Below, one piece after another: positions 31,709 to 41,962 of a stretch of 64,000 nt of DNA. The translations under genes were made by a program, and so were the position numbers. Positions within the stretch are counted from its first letter, which is position 1. Every line of letters starts with the position of its first letter. Source of the DNA: Streptomyces sp. NBC_01465 (lineage in GTDB: Bacteria > Actinomycetota > Actinomycetes > Streptomycetales > Streptomycetaceae). The stretch covers positions 3,162,001 through 3,226,000 of the forward strand of contig NZ_CP109467.1 in assembly GCF_036227325.1 (NCBI RefSeq), written 5' to 3'. Below the pieces are notes generated by a model that saw only the letters and a list, made by a program, of their open reading frames with translations, was not told the origin of the DNA and did not search any database.

Positions 31709-33070
31709 ATGCCTGCCGAAACCACCACATCCGTGGCGTCCGTGACCGGTTGGGGCCGCACCGCCCCGACGACTTCGCTGCTGGTCCGCCCGCGTACGTA
31801 CGAAGAAGCGGCGACCGCGGTCCGTGAGTGCGGGGAGCGCGGCGGCATCGCACGCGGCCTCGGGCGCGCCTACGGGGACGCCGCCCAGAACGCGGGCGGT
31901 GCAGTGCTCGACATGACGGGCCTCGACCGGATCCGCAGCATCGACGCGGACGCCGGGATCGTGGTGTGCGACGCGGGGGTGAGCCTGCACCGGCTGATGG
32001 AGGTGCTGCTGCCGCTGGGCTGGTTCGTGCCGGTGACGCCGGGGACCCGATACGTGACGGTGGGCGGGGCGATCGGCGCGGACATCCACGGCAAGAACCA
32101 CCATGTGTCGGGCTCGTTCTCGCGCCATGTGCTGTCGATGGACGTACTGATCGCGGACGGTACGGTGCACACCGCGCTCCCCGGCTCCGACCTCTTCGAC
32201 GCGACGGCGGGCGGGATGGGACTGACCGGGGTCATCCTGTCGGCAACCATCCAACTCCACGGTGTGGAGACGTCGTTGATGTCGGTGGACACCGAACGGG
32301 CCACGGATCTGGACGACTTGATGTCCCGCCTGACGGCCACCGACGACCAGTACCGCTACTCGGTCGCGTGGATCGACCTCCTCGCCAAGGGCGCCGCGAT
32401 GGGCCGCTCGGTCCTGACGCGAGGCGACCACGCCCCGCTGGACGCGCTGCCCGTACGGGCCCGTCGCACCCCGCTCGCCTTCCGCCCGGGACAGCTCCCC
32501 TCCGCCCCCTCCTTCTTCCCCGAGGGCCTCCTCGGCCGCACCTCGGTCTCCCTCTTCAACGAGCTCTGGTACCGCAAGGCGCCCCGGTCACGCACCGGCG
32601 AGCTGCAGAAGATCTCCACCTTCTTCCACCCCCTGGACGGCGTCCCGCACTGGAACCGGATCTACGGCCGCAGCGGCTTCGTCCAGTACCAGTTCGTGGT
32701 CGGCTACGGGCAGGAGGAGACCCTGCGCCGCATCGTCCAGCGGATCTCCCGCCGCGGCTGCCCGTCCTTCCTCGCCGTGCTCAAGCGCTTCGGCGAGGGC
32801 GACCCGGGCTGGCTCTCCTTCCCCATGCCCGGCTGGACGCTGGCCCTGGACATCCCCGCGAACCTCTCCGGACTCGGCGCCTTCCTCGACGAACTGGACG
32901 AGGAGGTCGCGTCGGCGGGCGGCCGCGTCTACCTGGCGAAGGACTCGCGGCTGCGCCCGCAGTCGCTGGCCGCGATGTACCCGAAGCTGGCCCATTTCCG
33001 TTCCCTGCGGGCCGAGTTGGACCCCACCTCCGTCTTCACCTCAGACCTCTCGCGCCGCCTCTCTCTTTAG
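31709..33070 (+). CDS. dprE1: Decaprenylphosphoryl-beta-D-ribose 2'-oxidase (DprE1)
   Basis: The 453-residue FAD enzyme oxidises polyprenyl-phosphoryl-ribose to the 2-keto intermediate. Visible features are the PP-loop region ARGLGRAYGDAAQNAGG, the active-site block DIHGKNHHVSGSFSRH (His132), and GRVYLAKDSR with Lys411 as the counterpart of Mtb Lys418. The MYPK and TSDLSRRL tail is also present. In Mtb the residue in GWNICVDF (Cys387) is the target of benzothiazinones. Here the block is GWTLALDI, with Ala379 at that place. The ATG at 31709 lacks a clear ribosome site. dprE2 follows after 10 nt. Confidence 0.92.
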   Translation: MPAETTTSVASVTGWGRTAPTTSLLVRPRTYEEAATAVRECGERGGIARGLGRAYGDAAQNAGGAVLDMTGLDRIRSIDADAGIVVCDAGVSLHRLMEVLLPLGWFVPVTPGTRYVTVGGAIGADIHGKNHHVSGSFSRHVLSMDVLIADGTVHTALPGSDLFDATAGGMGLTGVILSATIQLHGVETSLMSVDTERATDLDDLMSRLTATDDQYRYSVAWIDLLAKGAAMGRSVLTRGDHAPLDALPVRARRTPLAFRPGQLPSAPSFFPEGLLGRTSVSLFNELWYRKAPRSRTGELQKISTFFHPLDGVPHWNRIYGRSGFVQYQFVVGYGQEETLRRIVQRISRRGCPSFLAVLKRFGEGDPGWLSFPMPGWTLALDIPANLSGLGAFLDELDEEVASAGGRVYLAKDSRLRPQSLAAMYPKLAHFRSLRAELDPTSVFTSDLSRRLSL

Positions 33071-33080
33071 GAGCCACGCC

Positions 33081-33836
33081 ATGAAGGACGCCTTCGGCAC
33101 CCCCCAGTCCCTGCTCGTCCTCGGCGGTACGTCCGAGATCGCCCTGGCCACCGCCCGCCGCCTCGTCGCCCGCAGGACCCGTACGGTCTGGCTGGCCGGC
33201 CGCCCTTCCCCCGCGCTCGACGAGGCGGCGGTGCAGCTGCGCTCGCTGGGCGCGGACGTGCGCACGGTCGCCTTCGACGCGCTCGACTCCGCGTCACACG
33301 AGGAGGCCCTGGGGAAGGTCTTCGCCGAGGGCGACATCGACATGGTGCTGCTGGCCTTCGGGATCCTCGGCGACCAGTCCAGGGACGAGAGCGAGCCGCT
33401 GTCGGCGGTCCGGGTCGCGCAGACCAACTACACGGGCGCGGTCTCGGCGGGCCTGATCTGCGCGAAGGCACTGCAGGGCCAGGGACACGGCTCGCTGGTC
33501 GTGCTGTCGTCGGTGGCGGGCGAGCGGGCCCGGCGCGCCAACTTCATCTACGGCTCCAGCAAGGCGGGCCTCGACGCGTTCGCGCAGGGCCTGGGTGATG
33601 CGATGCACGGGACGGGGGTGCACGTGATGGTCGTCCGCCCCGGCTTCGTACGGTCGAAGATGACGGCAGGGATGGAGGAGGCCCCGCTGGCCACGACGCC
33701 GGAGGCGGTCGCGGAGGCGATCGAGGCGGGGCTGCGGCGGCGCTCGGAGACGGTGTGGGTGCCGGGGACGCTGCGGGTGGTGATGTCGGCGCTGCGGCAC
33801 GTACCGCGGCCGCTGTTCCGCAAGCTTCCGGTCTGA
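33081..33836 (+). CDS. dprE2: Decaprenylphosphoryl-2-keto-beta-D-erythro-pentose reductase (DprE2)
   Basis: The 251-residue short-chain dehydrogenase reduces the DprE1 product to polyprenyl-phosphoryl-arabinose with NADH. It has the cofactor start LLVLGGTSEIALATARR, LAFGILGD, and the catalytic set SSVAGERARRANFIYGSSKAG with Ser, Tyr and Lys. The ending RHVPRPLFRKLPV matches Mtb DprE2 (RHIPRSIFRKLPI) almost residue for residue. It lies 10 nt after dprE1, with AGGAG before the ATG. Confidence 0.92.
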   Translation: MKDAFGTPQSLLVLGGTSEIALATARRLVARRTRTVWLAGRPSPALDEAAVQLRSLGADVRTVAFDALDSASHEEALGKVFAEGDIDMVLLAFGILGDQSRDESEPLSAVRVAQTNYTGAVSAGLICAKALQGQGHGSLVVLSSVAGERARRANFIYGSSKAGLDAFAQGLGDAMHGTGVHVMVVRPGFVRSKMTAGMEEAPLATTPEAVAEAIEAGLRRRSETVWVPGTLRVVMSALRHVPRPLFRKLPV

Positions 33837-33860
33837 GTCCATCGGCCGCCGGCGCGGCAA

Positions 33861-33918
33861 GTGTCAACAATATTGTCAGCCAAAGGCATTGACCGCGCCG
33901 GACGGCACGCTCTACCGT
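33861..33918 (+). promoter_or_regulatory. Promoter and palindrome upstream of ABC importer operon
   Basis: TTGACC (33889-33894), an 18-bp spacer and TACCGT (33913-33918) form a sigma70-type promoter. The perfect palindrome ACAATATTGT (33867-33876), flanked by TGTCA and CA, lies 12 bp upstream of the -35 box and may bind a regulator. Confidence 0.5.
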
Positions 33919-34001
33919 CCGCTGAGCGCCAACGCACGCAGCAACGCACGCACTTGAAGCGCACAACCTGTCGCAACACTGCCGTCTGCACAGGAGGAGC
34001 C

Positions 34002-34973
34002 ATGCGTCGTCTGTTCGCCGGTCTCGCGGTCGGAGCCTTACTGGTCGCCGCGTCGGCCTGTGGCTCGTCCGGTGGGTCCGGGTCGTCGGGCAAGAGCCCG
34101 ACGTCCGCGAATCCCACCACGGTCAAGGTCGGAATCATCCCCATCCTCGACGTCGCCCCCCTCTATCTGGGCGAGGAGAAGGGCTTCTTCAAGCGGAACG
34201 GACTCAAGCTGTCCCTCACCCCGGCGCAGGGCGGCGCCGCGATCGTGCCGGGTGTGGTGAGCGGTCAGTTCCAGTTCGGGTTCTCCAACGTCACCTCACT
34301 GATGGTCGCCCAGACCAACGGCGTTCCCGTGAAGGCCGTGGCCAACGGGGTCGCGTCCACCGGCGAACCCGGCGCCGACTTCGGCGGGTTGACGGTCAAG
34401 AAGGGCAGCGCGATCAAGTCCGCCAAGGATCTCGCGGGCAAGACCGTCGCCGTCAACACCCTCAAGAACATCAACGACACCGCGGTCCGCGAGGCCGTGC
34501 GCAAGGCCGGCGGCGACTCCTCCAAGGTGAAGTTCGTCGAACTCGCCTTCGACCAGATGCCCGCCGCGCTCGCCAAGGGGCAGATCGACGCCGCCATGGC
34601 CGTGGAGCCCGCGCTCACCACCATCAAGAGCCAGGGCGGGACCGAGATCGCCTGGCCGTTCGTCGACGTCGCCGAGGGTCTCACCATCGCGATGTACTTC
34701 ACCTCGACGCAGTACGCACAGGCCAACCCGGCCGTGGCGAAGGCCTTCCAGAAGGCGGTGGCCGAGTCGCTCGCCTACGCCAACACCCACCCCGACGAGG
34801 TCCGCAAGGTCCTCACCACGTACACCAAGATCCCGGCGAATCTGCTCTCCGAGCTGACGCTCCCGCACTGGCCCGCCGAGGCGAACCGCCCCGCGATCGA
34901 GGTCCTGGAGAAGCTGGGCGAACAGGACGGGCTCTTCAAGAAGACGCCCGATCTCGACAAGCTGCTGCCGTGA
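34002..34973 (+). CDS. ABC transporter substrate-binding lipoprotein (NMT1/SsuA type)
   Basis: The 323-residue product has a lipoprotein signal (LLVAASACGSS) and a Gly/Ser linker. Then comes the NMT1/SsuA fold: KVGIIPILDVAPLYLGEEKG, GVVSGQFQFGFSN, LAGKTVAVNTLKN and QIDAAMAVEPALTTI. Such proteins bind nitrate, sulfonates, taurine or thiamine precursors, and I cannot tell which here. GGAGGAG precedes the ATG. The stop overlaps the first permease start (GTGA), so binding protein, two permeases and ATPase form one operon. Confidence 0.88.
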   Translation: MRRLFAGLAVGALLVAASACGSSGGSGSSGKSPTSANPTTVKVGIIPILDVAPLYLGEEKGFFKRNGLKLSLTPAQGGAAIVPGVVSGQFQFGFSNVTSLMVAQTNGVPVKAVANGVASTGEPGADFGGLTVKKGSAIKSAKDLAGKTVAVNTLKNINDTAVREAVRKAGGDSSKVKFVELAFDQMPAALAKGQIDAAMAVEPALTTIKSQGGTEIAWPFVDVAEGLTIAMYFTSTQYAQANPAVAKAFQKAVAESLAYANTHPDEVRKVLTTYTKIPANLLSELTLPHWPAEANRPAIEVLEKLGEQDGLFKKTPDLDKLLP

Positions 34974-35749
34974 GCCCTCGCCTGACGAATGCGGCACTCG
35001 GCGCCGCCGGGCTCGCGGGATTCCTCGCCCTGGGTGAGGCGGTCCCGCGGCTCGGTCTTGTTTCCGAGGACTACTTCCCGCCAACCAGCCGAATAGCCAA
35101 GGCACTTGGGGCCGAGCTCGGCGACCGCGCCTTCTGGAGCGCGCTCGGCGACACGCTCACCGGGTGGGCCATCGGGCTGGCGATCGCGGTCGGCGCGGGC
35201 ATCGTGGCGGGGGTGGTCGTGTCGGTCGTTCCGTATCTGCGGCGGGCCACCGCGTCGACCGTCGAATTCCTGCGGCCGATTCCCTCTGTCGCCCTGATCC
35301 CGCTGGCCGTTCTGCTGTACGGCACCGAGCTGCGCTCCGTCCTGCTGCTCGTCGTCTACGCCTCCTTCTGGCAGGTCCTGGTCCAGGTGCTCTACGGGGT
35401 GCAGGACGTGGACCCCGTCGCGGAGGAGACCGCGCGCTCGTACGGGCTCGGGACGTGGGCGCGGGTCCGCCATGTGCTCTGGCCGACGGCGCTTCCGTAC
35501 GTCATGACGGGCGTGCGGCTGGCCGCCGCCGTCGCGCTAATTCTCGCCGTCACCGCTGAACTGGTCATCGGCGCACCGGGGTTGGGGGCACGGATCGCCG
35601 TGGCCCAGACCTCGCAGGCCGTACCGGACATGTACGCGCTGGTCGTCGTCACCGGGCTGCTCGGGCTGCTGATCAACGTGGGGGCGCGGACCGTGGAGCG
35701 GCGGGCCCTGGTCTGGCACCAGTCGGTGCGCGGGGAGGTGGCGGTGTGA
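34970..35749 (+). CDS. ABC transporter permease (SsuC/TauC type)
   Basis: The 259-residue protein has about six membrane helices. The EAA loop is visible as EETARSYGLGTWARVRHVLWPTALPY in parts, which contacts the ATPase. It overlaps the binding protein stop and the next permease start by 4 nt each. It is one of two different permeases in the operon, so the channel is probably a heterodimer. Confidence 0.88.
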   Translation: MSPRLTNAALGAAGLAGFLALGEAVPRLGLVSEDYFPPTSRIAKALGAELGDRAFWSALGDTLTGWAIGLAIAVGAGIVAGVVVSVVPYLRRATASTVEFLRPIPSVALIPLAVLLYGTELRSVLLLVVYASFWQVLVQVLYGVQDVDPVAEETARSYGLGTWARVRHVLWPTALPYVMTGVRLAAAVALILAVTAELVIGAPGLGARIAVAQTSQAVPDMYALVVVTGLLGLLINVGARTVERRALVWHQSVRGEVAV

Positions 35750-36525
35750 GGCGGGCGCTGGTGCGGGTCGCTTTCGTACTCGGGCTGCCCGCGGTGCTCT
35801 TCGTAGTGTGGTGGGTCGCGTCGGAGGGGAGCACGAATGTGTACTGGCCCTCCCTGCGGACCATTCTGAAGACGTTTCCCGATGTGTGGACCGGTGAGCG
35901 GCTGCGCGCCGATGTGGTGCCGAGTGTGCTGCGGCTGCTCGGCGGGTACGCGACGGCGGCCGTCGTCGGCGTTGCACTGGGCACGGTCATCGGTTCGTAC
36001 CGGCGCGTGCGGGCCGTCTGCGAGCCGGTCCTCGAGTTTCTGCGCGCGCTGCCGCCGCCCGTCCTGATCCCCGTCATCATGCTCTTCGCGGGCATCGGCG
36101 ACACCATGAAGGTCGTCGTGATCGCGAGCGGGTGCGTGTGGCCCGTACTGCTCAACACCGTTGAAGGCGTACGGGCGTTGGACTCCGTGATGTCCGAGAC
36201 GGCACGCTCGTACGGCATCACCGGCGTCGCCCGGCTGCGCAGACTCGTGCTGCCCGCGGCCGGTCCGCAGATCTTCGCGGGGCTGCGGCAGGCGCTGTCG
36301 ATCGGGATCATCCTGATGGTCATCAGCGAGATGTTCGCGGCGAGCAACGGGCTCGGGTTCGCCATCGTGCAGTTCCAGCGCGGGTTCGCGATCCCCGACA
36401 TGTGGACCGGGATCCTGCTGCTCGGGCTGCTCGGTTTTCTGCTCTCGGTTCTGTTCCAGGCGGTCGAGCGGCGGGTGCTCGGCTGGTACCACGGGCTGCG
36501 CGCGGCCGCCCGGCGGTCTCCGTGA
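35746..36525 (+). CDS. ABC transporter permease (SsuC/TauC type), second subunit
   Basis: The 259-residue protein is homologous to the preceding permease. Its EAA loop reads SETARSYGITGVARLRRLVLPAAGP in parts and it has about six helices. The GTG start is inside the previous stop (GTGA). It differs enough from its partner to suggest an old duplication and a heterodimeric channel. The ATPase follows after 25 nt. Confidence 0.88.
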   Translation: MRRALVRVAFVLGLPAVLFVVWWVASEGSTNVYWPSLRTILKTFPDVWTGERLRADVVPSVLRLLGGYATAAVVGVALGTVIGSYRRVRAVCEPVLEFLRALPPPVLIPVIMLFAGIGDTMKVVVIASGCVWPVLLNTVEGVRALDSVMSETARSYGITGVARLRRLVLPAAGPQIFAGLRQALSIGIILMVISEMFAASNGLGFAIVQFQRGFAIPDMWTGILLLGLLGFLLSVLFQAVERRVLGWYHGLRAAARRSP

Positions 36526-36550
36526 TCCTCGGCTCCTGAAAGGGCGGTCC

Positions 36551-37333
36551 ATGCACGCGCTTCTTGACGTATCGGGTCTGCGGAAGGTCTACGAGGGGTC
36601 CGGGCGGCGCGTCGAGGCGCTGCGGGACCTCACGTTCACCGTGGACGCCGGCGAACTCGTCTGCCTGGTCGGCCCGTCGGGCTGCGGCAAGACCACGCTG
36701 CTGAAGTGCGTGGGCGGGCTGCTCGCGCCGACGGGGGGTGAGGTGCGGCTCGACGGGCGGCGGGTCGACGGGCCGCCGCCGGGGATGGCTTTTGTCTTCC
36801 AGGAGTACGGGCGCAGTCTCTTTCCCTGGATGCGGGTGGGCGAGAACGTCGAACTGCCTTTGAAACAGAAGGCGTTGGGGAAGGCGCGGCGGCGCGAGCT
36901 CGTCGCGGACGCGCTGGAGTCGGTGGGGCTGAGCGATGCCTCGGGGGCCTATCCGTGGCAGCTGTCCGGCGGGATGCAGCAGCGCGTCGCCATCGCGCGG
37001 GCGCTCGCGTACGAACCGGAGGTGCTGCTGATGGACGAGCCGTTCGCGGCGGTCGACGCCCAGACGCGTGCCGATCTGGAGGACCTGGTGCGGCGGCTGT
37101 GGCGGGAGCGCGGGATGACGATTCTGTTCGTCACCCATGACATCGACGAGGCCGTGTATCTCGGCGAGCGGGTGCTGGTGCTGTCCGCGTCGCCGACCGT
37201 CGTACAGGAGCAGCTGAAGATCGATCTGCCGGAGGAGCGGGACCAGCTGCACACGCGGGTCGCGCCGCGCTTCGCGGAGCTGCGGACCCATGTGTACGAG
37301 CAGATACAGGCGGCCAAGCGGGCGCAGTCTTAG
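36551..37333 (+). CDS. ABC transporter ATP-binding protein (SsuB/TauB type)
   Basis: The 260-residue ATPase has Walker A GPSGCGKTTLLK, the Q-loop FVFQEYGRSLFPWM, signature LSGGMQQRVAIARAL, Walker B VLLMDEPF and the switch VTHDIDEA. It energises the two permeases upstream. GGGCGG precedes the ATG at modest spacing. It is convergent with the 2H phosphoesterase, with only 3 nt between stops. Confidence 0.92.
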   Translation: MHALLDVSGLRKVYEGSGRRVEALRDLTFTVDAGELVCLVGPSGCGKTTLLKCVGGLLAPTGGEVRLDGRRVDGPPPGMAFVFQEYGRSLFPWMRVGENVELPLKQKALGKARRRELVADALESVGLSDASGAYPWQLSGGMQQRVAIARALAYEPEVLLMDEPFAAVDAQTRADLEDLVRRLWRERGMTILFVTHDIDEAVYLGERVLVLSASPTVVQEQLKIDLPEERDQLHTRVAPRFAELRTHVYEQIQAAKRAQS

Positions 37334-37336
37334 CGG

Positions 37337-37915
37337 CTAGGAGATCGCGGGGACCCCGTGCGCGGCGCTCCGCGGGGGGACCACGCCGCCGCCTCCGCCG
37401 AAGACGAACTCGCGCAGCTTGCGCCAGACGCCGTCCGCGCCCTGTTCGTACAGGGCGAAGGAACCGCAGGTCCAGGCCGCCTCGAAGTCGGCGAGGGCCG
37501 CGTACGCCCGGTCCATCGCCTCCTCCGCGATGCCGTGCGCGACCGTCACATGCGGGTGGTACGGGAAGTGGAGCTCGCGGGTCAGCGGGCCCGAGACGTC
37601 CCTGACCTGCTGCTGGAGCCAGGAACAGGCCGAGCCGCCCTCGACGACCTGGACGAAGACGACCGGGGACAGGGGGCGGAAGGTCCCGGTCCCGTACAGC
37701 CGCATCGGGAAGGAGCGGCCCGCCGCCGCGACCCCCGCGAGGTGCAGTTCGATCGCGGGGAGTGCGGCGGCGTCCACCTCGGTGGGCGGGAGGAGCGTGA
37801 CGTGCGTGGGGATGCCGTGCGCGGCAGGGTCGCCGAAGCCGGCGCGGCGCTCCTGGAGCAGGCTGCCGTACGGCTCCGGGACCGCGATCGAAACGCCGAG
37901 CGTTACGGTCCCCAC
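37337..37915 (-). CDS. 2H phosphoesterase / 2'-5' RNA ligase family protein
   Basis: The 192-residue protein has the two HxT motifs of the 2H superfamily: THVTLLPP (about residue 37) and HPHVTVAHG (about residue 122). These form the catalytic site for cyclic phosphodiester or 2'-5' RNA bond cleavage or ligation. The real substrate is unknown. The GTG at 37915 follows GGAGGAGAAC. It lies next to trpS on the same strand, 129 bp downstream of the trpS stop, so a link to RNA metabolism is possible but unproven. Confidence 0.82.
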   Translation of the reverse strand: MGTVTLGVSIAVPEPYGSLLQERRAGFGDPAAHGIPTHVTLLPPTEVDAAALPAIELHLAGVAAAGRSFPMRLYGTGTFRPLSPVVFVQVVEGGSACSWLQQQVRDVSGPLTRELHFPYHPHVTVAHGIAEEAMDRAYAALADFEAAWTCGSFALYEQGADGVWRKLREFVFGGGGGVVPPRSAAHGVPAIS

Positions 37916-38044
37916 GTCGTTCTCCTCCGCTGTCGATGGACGGGCTCTGGTGCTGTCGGGTGCATGCCCTCTGGGTGCAGTGTGGCGCGCAGGCGGGCCC
38001 TGTGGCCAGAGTCCTTGGTCAGGGCATTGGTCCTGTTGGTTCGG

Positions 38045-39726
<1,682 letters not shown>

Positions 39727-39734
<8 letters not shown>

Positions 39735-40566
39735 GAAAGAGATGCGGGAAGGGCTCGGGGAGGAGCTGCGGGCGCTGGGGCGGGGGCTGCCCGTGCCGGA
39801 CGTGGACGGGGATTCGGTGGCCGAGCGGGTGCTGGCGCGGATCATCGCGGAGGCGGTGCCTGTGCCGGTCCTGGAGGCGGAGCCGGAGCCCGAGGCGCTG
39901 GGCCGGGCCGCGCGGGTGCGGAGGTGGGCGCGGCGGCGGTGGAGGGTGCTGGCCGCGGCGCTCTCCGGACTGCTGGTGGTGCTGGTGCTCACGCCCCCGG
40001 TGCGGGCCGCGGTGGTCGACTGGTTCGACTTCGACTTCGGCGGGGTCGAGGTGCGGTACTCCCCCGCGCCGACGCACACCGCGTCCCCTGCTCCGGTCCC
40101 CGGTCCCGCTGCCGTGCCGCCGTGGTGCGGGTCCGCGGTGAGTGCGGCCGAGGCGGCGCGGCGGGCCGGGTTCCGGCCGCTGATACCGGCGGAGCTGGGC
40201 GCTCCGGACGTGCTGTCGGTGGCGTCGGCCCCGGCGGGACGGTCCGTGATCAGCCTCTGCTGGCGCGGGGCGGACGGGCGGACGGTGCGGCTGGACGAGT
40301 TCCCGTCGCAACTGGACATGGGGTTCGTCAAGGAGGTCCAGCAGATGCCCGAGTGGCCGCTGCTGGCGGACGGCTCCACCGGGCTGTGGTTCGCCAAGAC
40401 GCATGTCCTGCGGCTGCGACTGACCGACGCACAGGGGAACTGGCTCCCGGCCGCCCGCCTCGCGGGTCCGACGCTGCTGTGGACGCGGGGCAGTTCGATG
40501 ACGCTGCGCCTGGAGGGGTCCGGCTCCTCGTCGCGCGCCGTGGACATCGCCAACTCGGTGCGCTGA
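39727..40566 (+). CDS. Putative anti-sigma-type single-pass membrane protein
   Basis: The 279-residue product has a cytoplasmic N-terminus of about 78 residues (EELRALGRGLPVPDVDGDSV). One membrane helix follows (VLAAALSGLLVVLVLTP), then an extracellular domain starting WFDFDFGGVEVRYSPAP with a Pro/Thr linker, two cysteines (PPWCGS and LCWRG) and beta-rich sequence. Its overlap with the sigma gene and its topology fit a membrane anti-sigma factor or sensor. No zinc-binding HxxxCxxC motif is visible. GAGGAG lies just before the ATG. Confidence 0.65.
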
Positions 40567-40647
40567 AAGGGGAACCTGCGGGGTTCGAGCGGTGTACCAG
40601 AAGTGACGCGGTACGGACGGGCCGTACCGGAGTCGGCTGGGGGACGC

Positions 40648-41328
40648 ATGCGACTGCTACGACGACTTGCCGCACTGTCAACGGTGTTGGCACTGAGCTG
40701 GGCCTTTGCGCCGGCCGCGACGGCCGGTGGACCGACGAGCGTGCTGCTCGTCGCGCCGTCGAGCGCGATGACGGCTTCCCTGTACTACTCGGACGAGGAG
40801 TACGGGACGCTGACGGATCTGCTCAATGCACCGGACCCCGGCGGGGCGACGGAGCCGAAGGAGCCGAATCTGGACGCGACGATGGAGGCACGCCAGATCA
40901 ATGTGACGTGGATGGTCCACGATGTGACCCCCTGGCGGCTGGACCGGGTGTACGCCCCGGTGGAGAGCAAGACCGTCTGGATCCACACCTCGGAGAGCGC
41001 GCCGGGGTTCACGACCGGCGCCTGGCACAGGGCGGACCAACCGGCCCGGCTGAAGGCGCTGTTGAAGAAACTGGGGATGATGGGCCCGGTCTCCGACAAG
41101 GGATCAGGACCGGTGCCTCCGGCCGACGATCCGACGTCACCCACTACAAGGACCGCCACCGTGTCCGTCTCCACTCCCGACAAGGGCTCCGGGGACACCA
41201 CGGACTGGTGGTGGGCGATACCGGGCCTGGCGGTCGGGGCGGGGCTGGCGCTGGGGCTGCGCCCCTTCGTCGTACGGCTGCTGGCGCGGCCTCGGGGCGG
41301 GACCCGGCAGGAGCTGAGGGACGTATGA
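40648..41328 (+). CDS. Secreted protein with C-terminal membrane anchor
   Basis: The 226-residue product has a signal peptide (residues 1-26, ending ATAGG) and an extracellular domain of about 140 residues containing SLYYSDEEYGTLTDLL and WMVHDVTPWRLDRVY. A Thr/Pro linker follows, then a membrane helix introduced by DWWWAIPGLAVG. The family is not recognised. The next gene has the same plan and the same WWWxIPGLA entry to its helix. The ATG follows GGGGGAC. It is probably part of the ECF sigma operon (82-nt gap). The stop overlaps the next start (ATGA). Confidence 0.7.
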   Translation: MRLLRRLAALSTVLALSWAFAPAATAGGPTSVLLVAPSSAMTASLYYSDEEYGTLTDLLNAPDPGGATEPKEPNLDATMEARQINVTWMVHDVTPWRLDRVYAPVESKTVWIHTSESAPGFTTGAWHRADQPARLKALLKKLGMMGPVSDKGSGPVPPADDPTSPTTRTATVSVSTPDKGSGDTTDWWWAIPGLAVGAGLALGLRPFVVRLLARPRGGTRQELRDV

Positions 41329-41951
41329 GGGCGGCGACGCTGACCGCCTTGGTGTGTGCGGCAGTTGTGGTGTTCGCGCCGGGGGCGGCGACGGCGGCCC
41401 AGCGAGCGCCGGATCTGGCCCTGGTCGTCCCCGAGGGCGGCGGCCGGCCGCTGACGCTGACGACCAGGGACCCCGATTTCGCCGCACTGTCGAGGATGAT
41501 GCAGCCGCGGTACGCCCGTACGGAGCGCCTTCCGGAGGGCTTCTCGCCCACGGTGCGGGCGACCGTGGTGTGGGGTCTGTCCGGGGTCGGCGGCTGGCCG
41601 CAGACCGAGCGGCCGCCGGGCGGGGACGCCGCGTTCGAGGGACAGGACCAGGTGATGGCGGCCGACGACCCCGCGGACACGACGGTCTGGGTGCGCTCGG
41701 ACCTCTCGGTGGACGTCGACGACGACGACATCCGCTGGCACCAGGTCCCGGCCGGGGTGCTCGACCTGCTGGCCAAGCACCATCTGCTGGGCCCGGACCG
41801 GCCGCCCGCCCACCCTGACCGGGGCGGGACGGACGGCTGGTGGTGGCTGATACCCGGGCTCGCTGCCGGATACGGCGCGTCCGTGCTCGTACGACGGCAG
41901 CTGGCTCAACCGGAGGAACCGCAGCACCAGTTGATCGACCTGGATGCCTAG
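41325..41951 (+). CDS. Secreted protein with C-terminal membrane anchor, partner of preceding gene
   Basis: The 208-residue product has a signal peptide (residues 1-24) and an extracellular domain with LTTRDPDFAALSRMMQPRY and WVRSDLSVDVDDDDIRWHQV. The Asp run could bind Ca2+. A C-terminal helix follows after GWWWLIPGLAAGYG. It is translationally coupled to its partner by ATGA. The shared WWWxIPGLA motif suggests that the two share a membrane partner or a common origin. The function is unknown. Confidence 0.7.
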   Translation: MRAATLTALVCAAVVVFAPGAATAAQRAPDLALVVPEGGGRPLTLTTRDPDFAALSRMMQPRYARTERLPEGFSPTVRATVVWGLSGVGGWPQTERPPGGDAAFEGQDQVMAADDPADTTVWVRSDLSVDVDDDDIRWHQVPAGVLDLLAKHHLLGPDRPPAHPDRGGTDGWWWLIPGLAAGYGASVLVRRQLAQPEEPQHQLIDLDA

Positions 41952-41962
41952 CTGCCGGGCGC

